Positions 1 through 5,678 of a stretch of DNA of 7,651 bases are shown in pieces. The position numbers were made by a program, and so were the translations under genes. Source of the stretch: Sulfurovum sp. (GTDB lineage Bacteria > Campylobacterota > Campylobacteria > Campylobacterales > Sulfurovaceae); the NCBI GenBank assembly GCA_027066595.1, contig JAMONG010000231.1, positions 1 through 7,651 of the forward strand, given 5' to 3'. Positions within the stretch are counted from its first letter, which is position 1, and the number at the start of each line of letters is the position of its first letter. The notes beneath the pieces were generated by a model. The model saw only the letters and a list, made by a program, of their open reading frames with translations, did no database searches and had not been told where the DNA came from.

Positions 1-1360
1 GCGTTGTACCTACTTCACCTAAAAAGTACTCTGGTGCAGCGTATTGGGCTGTCCCTTGTAGGGTATGTTGCTCTATAAAACTGTTGATGTCACTTATACC
101 CTCTACTCTAGCAGAACCAAAATCTATGATTTTAACACTTCCTGAAGCATCTATCATAATATTTTCTGGGCGTAAGTCTTGGTGTATTATCTCTTTACGA
201 TGTAAAGCAAGAAGCCCCTTGGCAATCTGTTCTGTAATGGCTCTTACATTTTCTAAAGAGGGATTTGGATTATCTATCATCCATTGAGTAAGTGTCTGTC
301 CCTCTATGTATTCGGTAACATTGTAAAGATAGTTACGTTTACGCGTAGGGATATATGCTTTGATGAGATGAGGTGAGTTCATCCGAACCGTAATCCACTC
401 CTCGAGTAAAAAGCGTTCTAAGTAGGCTTTATCATTTTGTAAATCGATAGAAGGGGTTTTTATGACAACAGTTGTTTTGGTTTCTACATCTTTTGCAAGG
501 TAAATATGACTACGACTGCTTGCATGCAGTTCACGTATAATCTCATAGCCATCAAAGTCTGTTCGAGGCTCCAAAAGAGGAGGGATAGGTTTTTGTTCTA
601 GCTCTTTATCTACTTCTGAGACATCTTTATGAGGCAGGGCATCGATTTTGACTATCTGAATAGTGAGGTTATCTTTACTCCCATCGTCATAGGCTTCATC
701 AAGCAGTATTTGGGCTGTCTCTTGTAAGTTGTCACTGTGTGTTTGAAGTGTCTCTATGAGCACTTTTTCATCGATATGTTCATACACACCATCTGTCATA
801 AAAAAGTATATATCATCCACTTCAAGTGGAAAAGTACCATAATCAATGTTAACTAGCGAATCCATACCCAACGCACGGCTAAGGTAAGAGGTGTTTTGTC
901 CTACCCACAGTCTATGGTCTTCAGTAATACGTTCTAAGTGATTATCACGTAGACGGTAGATACGGGCATCGCCGATGTGAAACATATAGGCAGTAGTAGA
1001 ACGAAAAATCATCGCTGAGAAAGTACAGACATAGCCTTTGTCTTTGTCGTGTGCAAACTGTCCTTGTTTACTTTGTGAGTAGAGCCAAGAGTTGCATGAT
1101 TGGATGACACGTTGGGCAGATTTCTTTACTGACCAAGAATCAGGGGTACTAAAGTAGTCCATCAAAAAAGAGGTGACAGCTGTTTTACTGGCTATTTGCG
1201 AAACATCAGAACTGCTAATACCATCTGCGAGTGCTACCGCGATGCCTTTTGTAGTAAGTTGAGGTTCTTGGGGGATGCAGAGATCATGAAAGTCTTGATT
1301 GATCTCTTTACGTCCTTTAGAGGAACATTCTCCCAATGAAATTGTAAGTTGTGTATGCAT
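1..1360 (-). CDS. Bifunctional PP2C-type protein phosphatase / Ser-Thr protein kinase (partial, 3' end outside window)
   Basis: Read from ATG at 1360 leftward, 453 codons stay open to the window edge, so the carboxy terminus is missing. Residues 1-240 are a PP2C phosphatase: RKEINQD (17-23), ADG (45-47), HIGDARIYRL (128-137), LSRALG (160-165), TDGV (189-192) and SKDNLT (228-233) supply the expected metal-binding aspartates. After a linker (about 241-268) a kinase domain starts: lysine in VVIKTPS (K301), catalytic loop HQDLRPEN (393-400), DFG (413-415) and APE (442-444). The glycine-rich loop is replaced by LHASSRSHIYLA, which I recall as typical of this phosphatase-kinase family. The family is usually about 560-580 residues, often with a membrane segment at the end, not visible here. 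The protein should dephosphorylate and phosphorylate Ser/Thr targets. The start lies 20 nt after the channel gene stop with only a weak ribosome site, so coupling to that gene is likely. Family members are often found beside nitrate/nitrite assimilation genes (recalled); substrates are unknown. Confidence 0.9.
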   Translation of the reverse strand, partial: MHTQLTISLGECSSKGRKEINQDFHDLCIPQEPQLTTKGIAVALADGISSSDVSQIASKTAVTSFLMDYFSTPDSWSVKKSAQRVIQSCNSWLYSQSKQGQFAHDKDKGYVCTFSAMIFRSTTAYMFHIGDARIYRLRDNHLERITEDHRLWVGQNTSYLSRALGMDSLVNIDYGTFPLEVDDIYFFMTDGVYEHIDEKVLIETLQTHSDNLQETAQILLDEAYDDGSKDNLTIQIVKIDALPHKDVSEVDKELEQKPIPPLLEPRTDFDGYEIIRELHASSRSHIYLAKDVETKTTVVIKTPSIDLQNDKAYLERFLLEEWITVRMNSPHLIKAYIPTRKRNYLYNVTEYIEGQTLTQWMIDNPNPSLENVRAITEQIAKGLLALHRKEIIHQDLRPENIMIDASGSVKIIDFGSARVEGISDINSFIEQHTLQGTAQYAAPEYFLGEVGTT

Positions 1361-1380
1361 GAGTTACTTGCTATATTCCA

Positions 1381-2193
1381 TTATTTTAAATTTCTTTTTG
1401 CACCTGTTTTAATGTGGGTTGCATAAAGTGTTAATCCTGTAAAGGCTAAACCACCTACTAGGTTACCTGTGACTGTTGGAAGTTCATTCCAAACAATGTA
1501 GTCCATGAGGGTAAAGTCTCCACCCATAATAAGTGCAAATGGAAACAAGAACATATTAACCACAGAGTGTTCAAAACCCATAAAAAAGAATAGCATGATA
1601 GGCATCCACATTGCGATAGCTTTACCAGATACAGTAGAAGAGACCATCGCCCCAACTACACCCATAGAAACCATCCAGTTACATAGCATACCACGAATAA
1701 AGATAGTGAGCCATCCATCGGTACCATAGGCTTGGTATCCTAGGGTTCTTGCTTCACCAATCTTTGCAACTTTTTCTGCGATAGCTCCGCCATCGGTGTT
1801 AAAACCATAGGTAAATATGTATGCCATCATAAAAGCCACAAGCAGTGCACCACCTAAGTTACCTAAAAAAACCAAACCCCAGTTACGAAGTACTTGACCT
1901 ACAGTTACACCAGGTCTTTTGTCGATAAGTGCAAGAGGTACTAGCATAAACACACCCGTCAAAAGGTCAAACTGCATAAGGTAAAGCATAATGAAACCAA
2001 CAGGAAACAATACTGCTCCAAGAAGAGGTGAACCTGTTTTCATTGCAACGGTAATAGCAAATACTGCTGCAAGAGCCAAAATAGCACCTGCCATAAATGC
2101 ACGAATGAGGGTGTCTTTGGTAGACATGTATACTTTGGATTCTCCTGAATCCACCATTTTTGTAACGAACTCTGTAGGGACTAAATAAGCCAT
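1381..2193 (-). CDS. Formate/nitrite transporter (FNT/FocA-NirC) family channel
   Basis: This 270-residue inner membrane protein has the FNT fold pattern of six hydrophobic segments and probably forms a pentamer passing monovalent anions such as nitrite or formate. Visible family marks are the first helix IRAFMAGAILALAAV (30-44), the omega-loop region FDLLTG (75-80) with T79 matching FocA Thr91, NWGLVFLGNLGGALL (104-118), RGMLCNWMVS (167-176), GFEHSVVNMF (206-215) with the pore histidine H209, and the closing TGNLVGG (242-248). The omega loop lacks the usual glycine (Q74) and continues VF rather than N, so it is a divergent subfamily. ATG at 2193 is supported by an AAAGGA ribosome site (2204-2209) and a promoter further upstream. 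It sits just before the phosphatase-kinase gene, favouring a role in nitrite/nitrate uptake, but substrate cannot be fixed from sequence. Length is normal. Confidence 0.92.
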   Translation of the reverse strand: MAYLVPTEFVTKMVDSGESKVYMSTKDTLIRAFMAGAILALAAVFAITVAMKTGSPLLGAVLFPVGFIMLYLMQFDLLTGVFMLVPLALIDKRPGVTVGQVLRNWGLVFLGNLGGALLVAFMMAYIFTYGFNTDGGAIAEKVAKIGEARTLGYQAYGTDGWLTIFIRGMLCNWMVSMGVVGAMVSSTVSGKAIAMWMPIMLFFFMGFEHSVVNMFLFPFALIMGGDFTLMDYIVWNELPTVTGNLVGGLAFTGLTLYATHIKTGAKRNLK

Positions 2194-2233
2194 AGTGTGT
2201 ATATCCTTTTATAAAATGTTTTATTGAGATGTT

Positions 2234-2261
2234 ATTATACAGGATTTTGTATGTATATTAA
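2234..2261 (-). promoter_or_regulatory. Predicted sigma-70 promoter of the FNT channel gene
   Basis: On the minus strand a perfect TATAAT (2239-2234) lies 16 nt after a weak -35-like TTAATA (2261-2256). Transcription would start near 2227, giving a leader of about 34 nt before the ATG at 2193. Poor -35 boxes are normal in Campylobacterota. This suggests the channel and phosphatase-kinase pair can be transcribed separately from the 71-residue gene upstream. Confidence 0.55.
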
Positions 2262-2287
2262 TCTTTTTTTGTATAAAAAATAGGCAA

Positions 2288-2503
2288 CTATTCGTATTTT
2301 TTAAATTGTTCCAACCAAATTTTATCTTCTTCACTTAGTTTTCCAACACGCTCGAGAAGTTTAGCTTTGGTGTTGATGAGGTCTTCGATTTCTAGGTATT
2401 CTAAAAGTGCAGGATTGATGGTAGGTTCATCTCTACCATAAGCGATAAGTTTCTCTATATCAGCGAGTAATTTTTCTTTGGAAGGTTCATTTTCTATATT
2501 CAT
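2288..2503 (-). CDS. Small conserved-looking helical protein of unknown function (71 aa)
   Basis: I do not recognise this family. The 71-residue product has no signal peptide, membrane span or cysteine and looks almost fully alpha-helical: a first helix at about 8-22 (KEKLLADIEKLIAYG), a proline break at 27-31, then a helical stretch 32-52 (ALLEYLEIEDLI) and a charged final helix 57-70 (SEEDKIWLEQFKKY). It is probably cytosolic. The reading frame uses phylum-like codons, and a TATAAT box and AGGT ribosome site lie just upstream, so it is likely real. It is divergent from the peroxiredoxin gene with 37 nt between starts. About 94 nt separate its stop from the channel gene, with no clear terminator, so some read-through is possible. 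Confidence 0.72.
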   Translation of the reverse strand: MNIENEPSKEKLLADIEKLIAYGRDEPTINPALLEYLEIEDLINTKAKLLERVGKLSEEDKIWLEQFKKYE

Positions 2504-2505
2504 TC

Positions 2506-2514
2506 TGTTATACT
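2506..2514 (+). promoter_or_regulatory. Predicted extended -10 promoter of bcp
   Basis: TGTTATACT (2506-2514) fits the extended -10 form TGnTATAnT. Transcription would begin near 2521, giving a leader of about 20 nt before ATG 2541. It overlaps the start of the divergent 71-residue gene, so the two promoters may compete. Confidence 0.5.
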
Positions 2515-2523
2515 ACCTAAAAA

Positions 2524-2529
2524 ATTATA
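2524..2529 (-). promoter_or_regulatory. Predicted -10 box for the 71-aa gene
   Basis: TATAAT on the minus strand (2529-2524) would start transcription near 2517, about 14 nt before the ATG at 2503, with an AGGT ribosome site at 2518-2515 between them. It overlaps the leader and ribosome site of the divergent peroxiredoxin gene. No convincing -35 box is seen. Confidence 0.4.
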
Positions 2530-2533
2530 AGGA
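2528..2533 (+). promoter_or_regulatory. Ribosome binding site deciding the bcp start
   Basis: TAAGGA ends 7 nt before ATG 2541 and fixes the start at this codon rather than the in-frame ATG at 2478. Confidence 0.75.
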
Positions 2534-2540
2534 TGTACAT

Positions 2541-3008
2541 ATGTTAGAAGTAGGAACAACCGTACCAGACTTTTGTCTGCCAAATCAAGATGAAGAAGAG
2601 TTATGTTTTAGAGACATAAAAGGTAAGTGGACAGTACTTTACTTTTACCCCAAAGACAACACCCCAGGGTGTACCACACAAGCGTGTGATTTTACGGCTG
2701 CATTGCCTGACTTTGATGGATTAGATGCCATCATACTAGGTGTGAGTCCAGACAGTCCTAAAAAGCATAGAAACTTCATAGAGAAAAAAGAGTTAAAGAT
2801 TACACTACTTGCAGATGAAGAGAAAGAGTTATGTAACACTTTTGGTGTATGGCAACTTAAAAAGTTTATGGGTAAAGAGTACATGGGTGTGGTACGTTCT
2901 ACATTTATCATAAACCCTGAAGGTAAGATAGCTGCTACTTGGACTAAGGTAAGAGTGAAAAACCATGTGGCTGATGTAAAAGCTAAATTAGAAGAGTTAC
3001 AAGCATAA
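2541..3008 (+). CDS. bcp: Thioredoxin-dependent thiol peroxidase (PrxQ/Bcp peroxiredoxin)
   Basis: This 155-residue cytosolic peroxiredoxin reduces hydrogen peroxide and organic hydroperoxides, with thioredoxin as the usual electron donor. The AhpC/TSA fold is clear: YFYPKDNTPGCTTQACDF (35-52) has the peroxidatic C44 within the P-x3-T/S-x2-C motif and a second cysteine C49 in the CX4C spacing of atypical two-cysteine PrxQ enzymes. R119 in VVRSTFIINPEGKI (117-130) is the conserved active-site arginine. LGVSPDSPKKHRNF (66-79) is typical of Bcp. Other cysteines are C12, C22 and C98. An upstream ATG at 2478 in frame would give 176 residues, but it overlaps the divergent gene, precedes the predicted promoter and adds residues foreign to the family. 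ATG 2541, 7 nt after TAAGGA, is therefore chosen. It is monocistronic, ending in a hairpin. Confidence 0.96.
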   Translation: MLEVGTTVPDFCLPNQDEEELCFRDIKGKWTVLYFYPKDNTPGCTTQACDFTAALPDFDGLDAIILGVSPDSPKKHRNFIEKKELKITLLADEEKELCNTFGVWQLKKFMGKEYMGVVRSTFIINPEGKIAATWTKVRVKNHVADVKAKLEELQA

Positions 3009-3020
3009 TTCTCTTCGTTG

Positions 3021-3046
3021 AAACATAGTTATATCACTATGTTTCT
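3021..3046 (+). terminator. Hairpin terminator after bcp
   Basis: GAAACATAG (3021-3029) and CTATGTTTC (3038-3046) pair perfectly. An added T-A pair gives 10 bp and a 6-nt loop. It starts 12 nt after the bcp stop. The following TTGTCT is only modestly T-rich, so it is a plausible but not textbook intrinsic terminator; it could equally protect the 3' end of the mRNA. Confidence 0.6.
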
Positions 3047-3090
3047 TGTCTAAATTCTCCTATTTTATAAAATCTTAAAAATTATTTCGG

Positions 3091-3096
3091 TATAAT
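3091..3096 (+). promoter_or_regulatory. Predicted promoter (-10) of the rpsB-tsf operon
   Basis: A perfect TATAAT at 3091-3096 lies in an AT-rich stretch with no clear -35 box, usual for sigma-70 promoters in Campylobacterota. The start would be near 3103, leaving about 210 nt of untranslated leader before rpsB ATG 3314. A GC-richer CGCG follows the box, as in stringently controlled promoters, but that is only suggestive. Confidence 0.6.
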
Positions 3097-3102
3097 CGCG
3101 TT

Positions 3103-3300
3103 CCTTATTCATCTATGGGTTATGAAAATAACTTGGATTTGGAAATACTCATGTAGTTATTCCTTGAACGGTTGCGCAGATGCGTTGATGACTACAGTGG
3201 ACTAAACCTAATGATGGGCTTTATGCCTTTAACCTAGCCTGAGCTATGTTGTGTAGATTTGATTAAAGCTACACAAGATGGTTCAGGTTATATTTACCCC
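3103..3300 (+). promoter_or_regulatory. Structured rpsB leader RNA, probable S2 autoregulatory region
   Basis: Between the predicted start and the rpsB ribosome site lie about 200 nt able to fold strongly. A small hairpin 3118-3133 is closed by a GAAA tetraloop (GTTAT/ATAAC). A second stem pairs 3152-3161 with 3187-3196 (10 bp, three G-U), enclosing possible inner stems AACG/CGTT or GCGC/GCGT. A short GGGC/GCCT hairpin lies at 3216-3228. The last, 3235-3290, is a 56-nt hairpin of 13 bp, a G-G mismatch, 8 bp, an A-G mismatch, 3 bp and a GATT loop, ending 10 nt before the ribosome site. It lacks a T-run, so it is not an intrinsic terminator. By analogy with S2 leaders known in other bacteria it may bind S2 and repress translation; that is inference. 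It does not match tmRNA, SRP RNA, RNase P RNA or common riboswitch cores. Confidence 0.55.
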
Positions 3301-3306
3301 AAGGAG
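3301..3306 (+). promoter_or_regulatory. Ribosome binding site deciding the rpsB start
   Basis: AAGGAG ends 7 nt before ATG 3314. This excludes the in-frame ATG at 3278, which lies inside the leader hairpin and would add 12 residues not found in S2 proteins. Confidence 0.85.
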
Positions 3307-3313
3307 ATTTACT

Positions 3314-4387
3314 ATGGTAACAATGAAAGACTTACTCGAATGTGGTGTACACTTCGGACACCAAACAAGAAGATGGAATCCAAAAATGAAGAAATTTATT
3401 TTCGGTGCTAGAAAAAACATCTATATTATTGACCTTCAAAAAACACTTAGATATTTCAAATATACTTATAATGTTGTAAGAGATGCAGCAGCTGAAGGAC
3501 AAACAGTTCTTTTCGTAGGTACTAAAAAACAAGCTAGATCAGCAGTTAAAGAACATGCTGAAAGATGTGGTATGCCTTACGTAGCTACAAGATGGTTAGG
3601 TGGAATGTTAACAAACTACCCAACAATGAAAAAATCTATCAGAAAACTTGAAATCATTGAGCAAATGGAAGAAAATGGTCAACTAGAAATGTTGACAAAA
3701 AAAGAAGCACTCATGCTTTTAAGAAAAAAAGCGAAACTTACTTCATACCTAGAAGGTTTCAGACACATGAAAAAACTTCCAGACATGATGTTTGTTATCG
3801 ATGCTGTTAAAGAACACATCGCTGTTAAAGAAGCAAAAAGAATGGGAATGAAAGTGGTTGCACCACTTGACACTAACTGTGACCCAGATGTAATTGATTA
3901 CCCAATCCCAGGAAATGATGATGCTATTAGATCAATTAACCTCTTCTGTAAAGAAATGGCTGAAGCAATCATCGAAGGTAAAGCAATCTATGCTGAAGCA
4001 AATGGAATTGTTGCTGAAGATGCAGCAGCAGATGCTGAAATCGAAGCAGTAATGACTGAAGCAGTAGCTGAAGAAGCGGCAGCACCAGCAACAGAAACAG
4101 AAACTGAAGTAGCTAAACTAGTAGAAGAAAAAACAGCTCCAAAAACTGAAGAGAAAAAAGTAGCTCCTGAAGCAGCAGTGAAAGCTGATGATAAAGGTGA
4201 TGACTTAACTAAAATCGTTGGTGTTGGTAAAGTGTACCAAGGTAAACTAAACGACGAAGGTTTCTACACATTTAATGATGTAGCAAACATGACTGAAGCT
4301 CAAATTCAAGTAATGGAAGACAAATACTCTTTCAAAGGTGACTTTAAAGAAGCAGTAGCATCTGCAAAAGAATTGGCAAAGGCGTAA
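3314..4387 (+). CDS. rpsB: 30S ribosomal protein S2 with carboxy-terminal helix-hairpin-helix-like extension
   Basis: The product is 357 residues, about 100 longer than common S2 proteins. Residues 1-230 are a complete S2, the late-assembling protein on the back of the 30S subunit: CGVHFGHQTRRWNPKM (10-25), LFVGTKKQA (66-74), PYVATRWLGGMLTN (88-101), APLDTNCDPD (183-192) and PIPGNDDAIRS (197-207). A linker at 231-295 is rich in Ala, Glu and Lys and is likely disordered. Residues 296-357 form a compact module with DDLTKIVGVGKVYQGKL (296-312) followed by FYTFNDVANMT (317-327), the pattern of helix-hairpin-helix domains (DDLTxIxGIGxxxxxxL) found fused to some ribosomal proteins in other phyla. 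Its job in S2 is unknown; RNA binding is a guess. ATG 3314 follows AAGGAG; an ATG at 3323 is less likely because MVTM starts are usual in the phylum. tsf follows after 2 nt. All 13 arginines use AGA. Confidence 0.97.
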   Translation: MVTMKDLLECGVHFGHQTRRWNPKMKKFIFGARKNIYIIDLQKTLRYFKYTYNVVRDAAAEGQTVLFVGTKKQARSAVKEHAERCGMPYVATRWLGGMLTNYPTMKKSIRKLEIIEQMEENGQLEMLTKKEALMLLRKKAKLTSYLEGFRHMKKLPDMMFVIDAVKEHIAVKEAKRMGMKVVAPLDTNCDPDVIDYPIPGNDDAIRSINLFCKEMAEAIIEGKAIYAEANGIVAEDAAADAEIEAVMTEAVAEEAAAPATETETEVAKLVEEKTAPKTEEKKVAPEAAVKADDKGDDLTKIVGVGKVYQGKLNDEGFYTFNDVANMTEAQIQVMEDKYSFKGDFKEAVASAKELAKA

Positions 4388-4389
4388 TC

Positions 4390-5454
4390 ATGGCAAACTT
4401 CGGACCAAAAGACATTAAAAAACTCAGAGAGATGACTGATGCTGGAATGATGGATTGTAAAAAAGCACTTGCTGAGTCTGATGGAGACATGGACAAAGCA
4501 GTTGCTTGGTTACGTGATAAAGGTATGGGAGCAGCTGCTAAAAAAGCTGGTAAAGTAGCTGCTGAAGGTGCTATCGGTGTTAAAGTTGATGGTAAAAAAG
4601 CAGTGATTGTTGAGATTAACTCACAAACAGACTTTGTTGCTCAAAATGATAAGTTTATATCACTTATGAATGATGTTGTAGGTCATGCTTTTGATAGTGC
4701 ACTTGTTGATGCAGATGCAATCAATGCTTCGACTATCAACGGTGAGCCATTTTCTGAGTACCTTTCTCAGCAAGTAGCTACTATTGGTGAAAAGCTTGTT
4801 GTTAGACGTTCAGCACTTATTAGTGGTGATGAAAATACAGCTGTAAATGGTTATGTTCACTCTAACAAACAAAACGGTGTGATCATCGAAGCTAAATGTG
4901 ATTCAGCAGCAACAGCTGAAGCGATGACTTCTGTACTTAAAGAAATCGCAATGCATGCAGCAGCTATGAGTCCATCTACACTTTCTTACAAAGATTTTGA
5001 TGCTTCATATGTTGAAGAAGAGACTAAAGGTAGAATCGTTGCTATTGAAAAAGAGAACGAAGAGCTTGTAAGACTTGGTAAAACACTTAAGAATGTACCA
5101 CAGTACATCTCTATGAGTCAGCTTACAGATGCTGTTATGGCAGAAGTAGAGACGGCACTTAAAGCTGAACTTGCAGCTGAAGGTAAACCAGAAAAAATCT
5201 GGGACAGAATTCTTCCAGGTAAAGTTGCAAGATTTATTTCTGACAACACAACACTTGATCAAGAACAATGTCTTCTTGACCAAAAGTTTGTAATGGATGA
5301 CAGCAAAACAGTTGCTGAATACATCGAAGATAAAGCTAAAGCAGCTGGCGGTACAGCTGAAATCACAAACTTTGTTAGACTTGAAGTAGGTGAGGGTATC
5401 GTAGTAGAAGAAGAAGACTTCGCCGCAGAAGTAGCCGCACAAATGAACAAATAG
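4390..5454 (+). CDS. tsf: Translation elongation factor Ts
   Basis: EF-Ts is the cytosolic nucleotide exchange factor that releases GDP from EF-Tu. The 354-residue product has the amino-terminal UBA-like helical domain (residues 5-40, with KKLREMTDAGMMDCKKAL at 10-27) and the key EF-Tu contact NSQTDFVAQND (77-87), where D81 and F82 match the E. coli residues that disturb the magnesium site. The rest forms the core and dimerisation regions, ending in EEEDFAAEVAAQMNK. It is about 70 residues longer than E. coli EF-Ts, normal for Campylobacterota. The start is 2 nt after the rpsB stop, with an AAAGGCG ribosome site inside the end of rpsB, so the two are co-transcribed and probably coupled. Codon use is biased toward A/T-ending codons, as expected for strong expression. 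Confidence 0.98.
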   Translation: MANFGPKDIKKLREMTDAGMMDCKKALAESDGDMDKAVAWLRDKGMGAAAKKAGKVAAEGAIGVKVDGKKAVIVEINSQTDFVAQNDKFISLMNDVVGHAFDSALVDADAINASTINGEPFSEYLSQQVATIGEKLVVRRSALISGDENTAVNGYVHSNKQNGVIIEAKCDSAATAEAMTSVLKEIAMHAAAMSPSTLSYKDFDASYVEEETKGRIVAIEKENEELVRLGKTLKNVPQYISMSQLTDAVMAEVETALKAELAAEGKPEKIWDRILPGKVARFISDNTTLDQEQCLLDQKFVMDDSKTVAEYIEDKAKAAGGTAEITNFVRLEVGEGIVVEEEDFAAEVAAQMNK

Positions 5455-5475
5455 TTCTTCTGCTTCATCGCATCT

Positions 5476-5520
5476 TTGAAGGAGTGCGTTCAGTCATGTA
5501 CTGTACGTACACTCCTTCAG
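5476..5520 (+). terminator. Long hairpin after tsf, possible operon terminator or mRNA 3' end element
   Basis: TGAAGGAGTG (5477-5486) pairs with CACTCCTTCA (5510-5519) in 10 perfect base pairs. Inside, CGTTCAGT (5487-5494) pairs with ACTGTACG (5500-5507) with one T-T mismatch, closing a 5-nt loop, with a 2-nt bulge (5508-5509). The outer pair can extend by one T-G. No T-run follows, so it is not a classic intrinsic terminator. It begins 22 nt after the tsf stop. The remaining spacer to 5640 is AT-rich, with a small hairpin ACTAG-CAGA-CTAGT near 5595-5610 and no gene. Confidence 0.5.
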
Positions 5521-5643
5521 CACAACCTCCAAATCTACAATAAATCAGAAGACTATTTATTTTTAAGTACTTTTTTTGAAACAACCCTCAAATACTAGCA
5601 GACTAGTTTAAATCTATTATTTTATTTTTCTTCTTCATTTTTA

Positions 5644-5652
5644 TGCTAAAAT
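5644..5652 (+). promoter_or_regulatory. Predicted extended -10 promoter of the ABC ATPase operon
   Basis: TGCTAAAAT (5644-5652) matches the extended -10 pattern and lies after T-rich runs common upstream of Campylobacterota promoters. The start would be near 5659, giving a leader of about 20 nt with an AAGG ribosome site (5669-5672) before ATG 5679. Confidence 0.5.
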
Positions 5653-5678
5653 AACCCTAATTTATTTCAAGGTTTATT

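Noticed and set aside
1991..2188. Plus-strand ORF opposite the FNT gene
   Set aside because: It is antisense to a clear membrane protein gene and has no domain or ribosome site.
2478..2540. Longer bcp start at ATG 2478
   Set aside because: It lies before the predicted promoter, overlaps the divergent gene and adds residues foreign to the family.
3115..3156. Short leader ORF (13 codons, MGYENNLDLEILM) early in the rpsB leader
   Set aside because: No ribosome site precedes it and it overlaps the tetraloop hairpin; likely chance. An 8-codon ORF at 3211-3237 was rejected for the same reason.
3103..3300. 6S RNA, tmRNA, SRP RNA or riboswitch in front of rpsB
   Set aside because: The 5' and 3' ends do not pair as in 6S, and no conserved SRP GGAAG loop, tmRNA tRNA-like ends or known riboswitch core was found.
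3278..3313. Upstream in-frame ATG giving rpsB a 12-residue longer start
   Set aside because: It lies in the leader hairpin, has no ribosome site, and the strong AAGGAG at 3301-3306 serves ATG 3314, which matches S2 family starts.
5005..5442. 145-codon reverse-strand ORF opposite tsf
   Set aside because: It is a Cys/Phe-rich shadow translation of a certain EF-Ts gene, with no ribosome site.
5595..5612. ACTAG-CAGA-CTAGT inverted repeat as an operator
   Set aside because: Only 5 bp, with no second copy and in AT-rich sequence; too weak to call.
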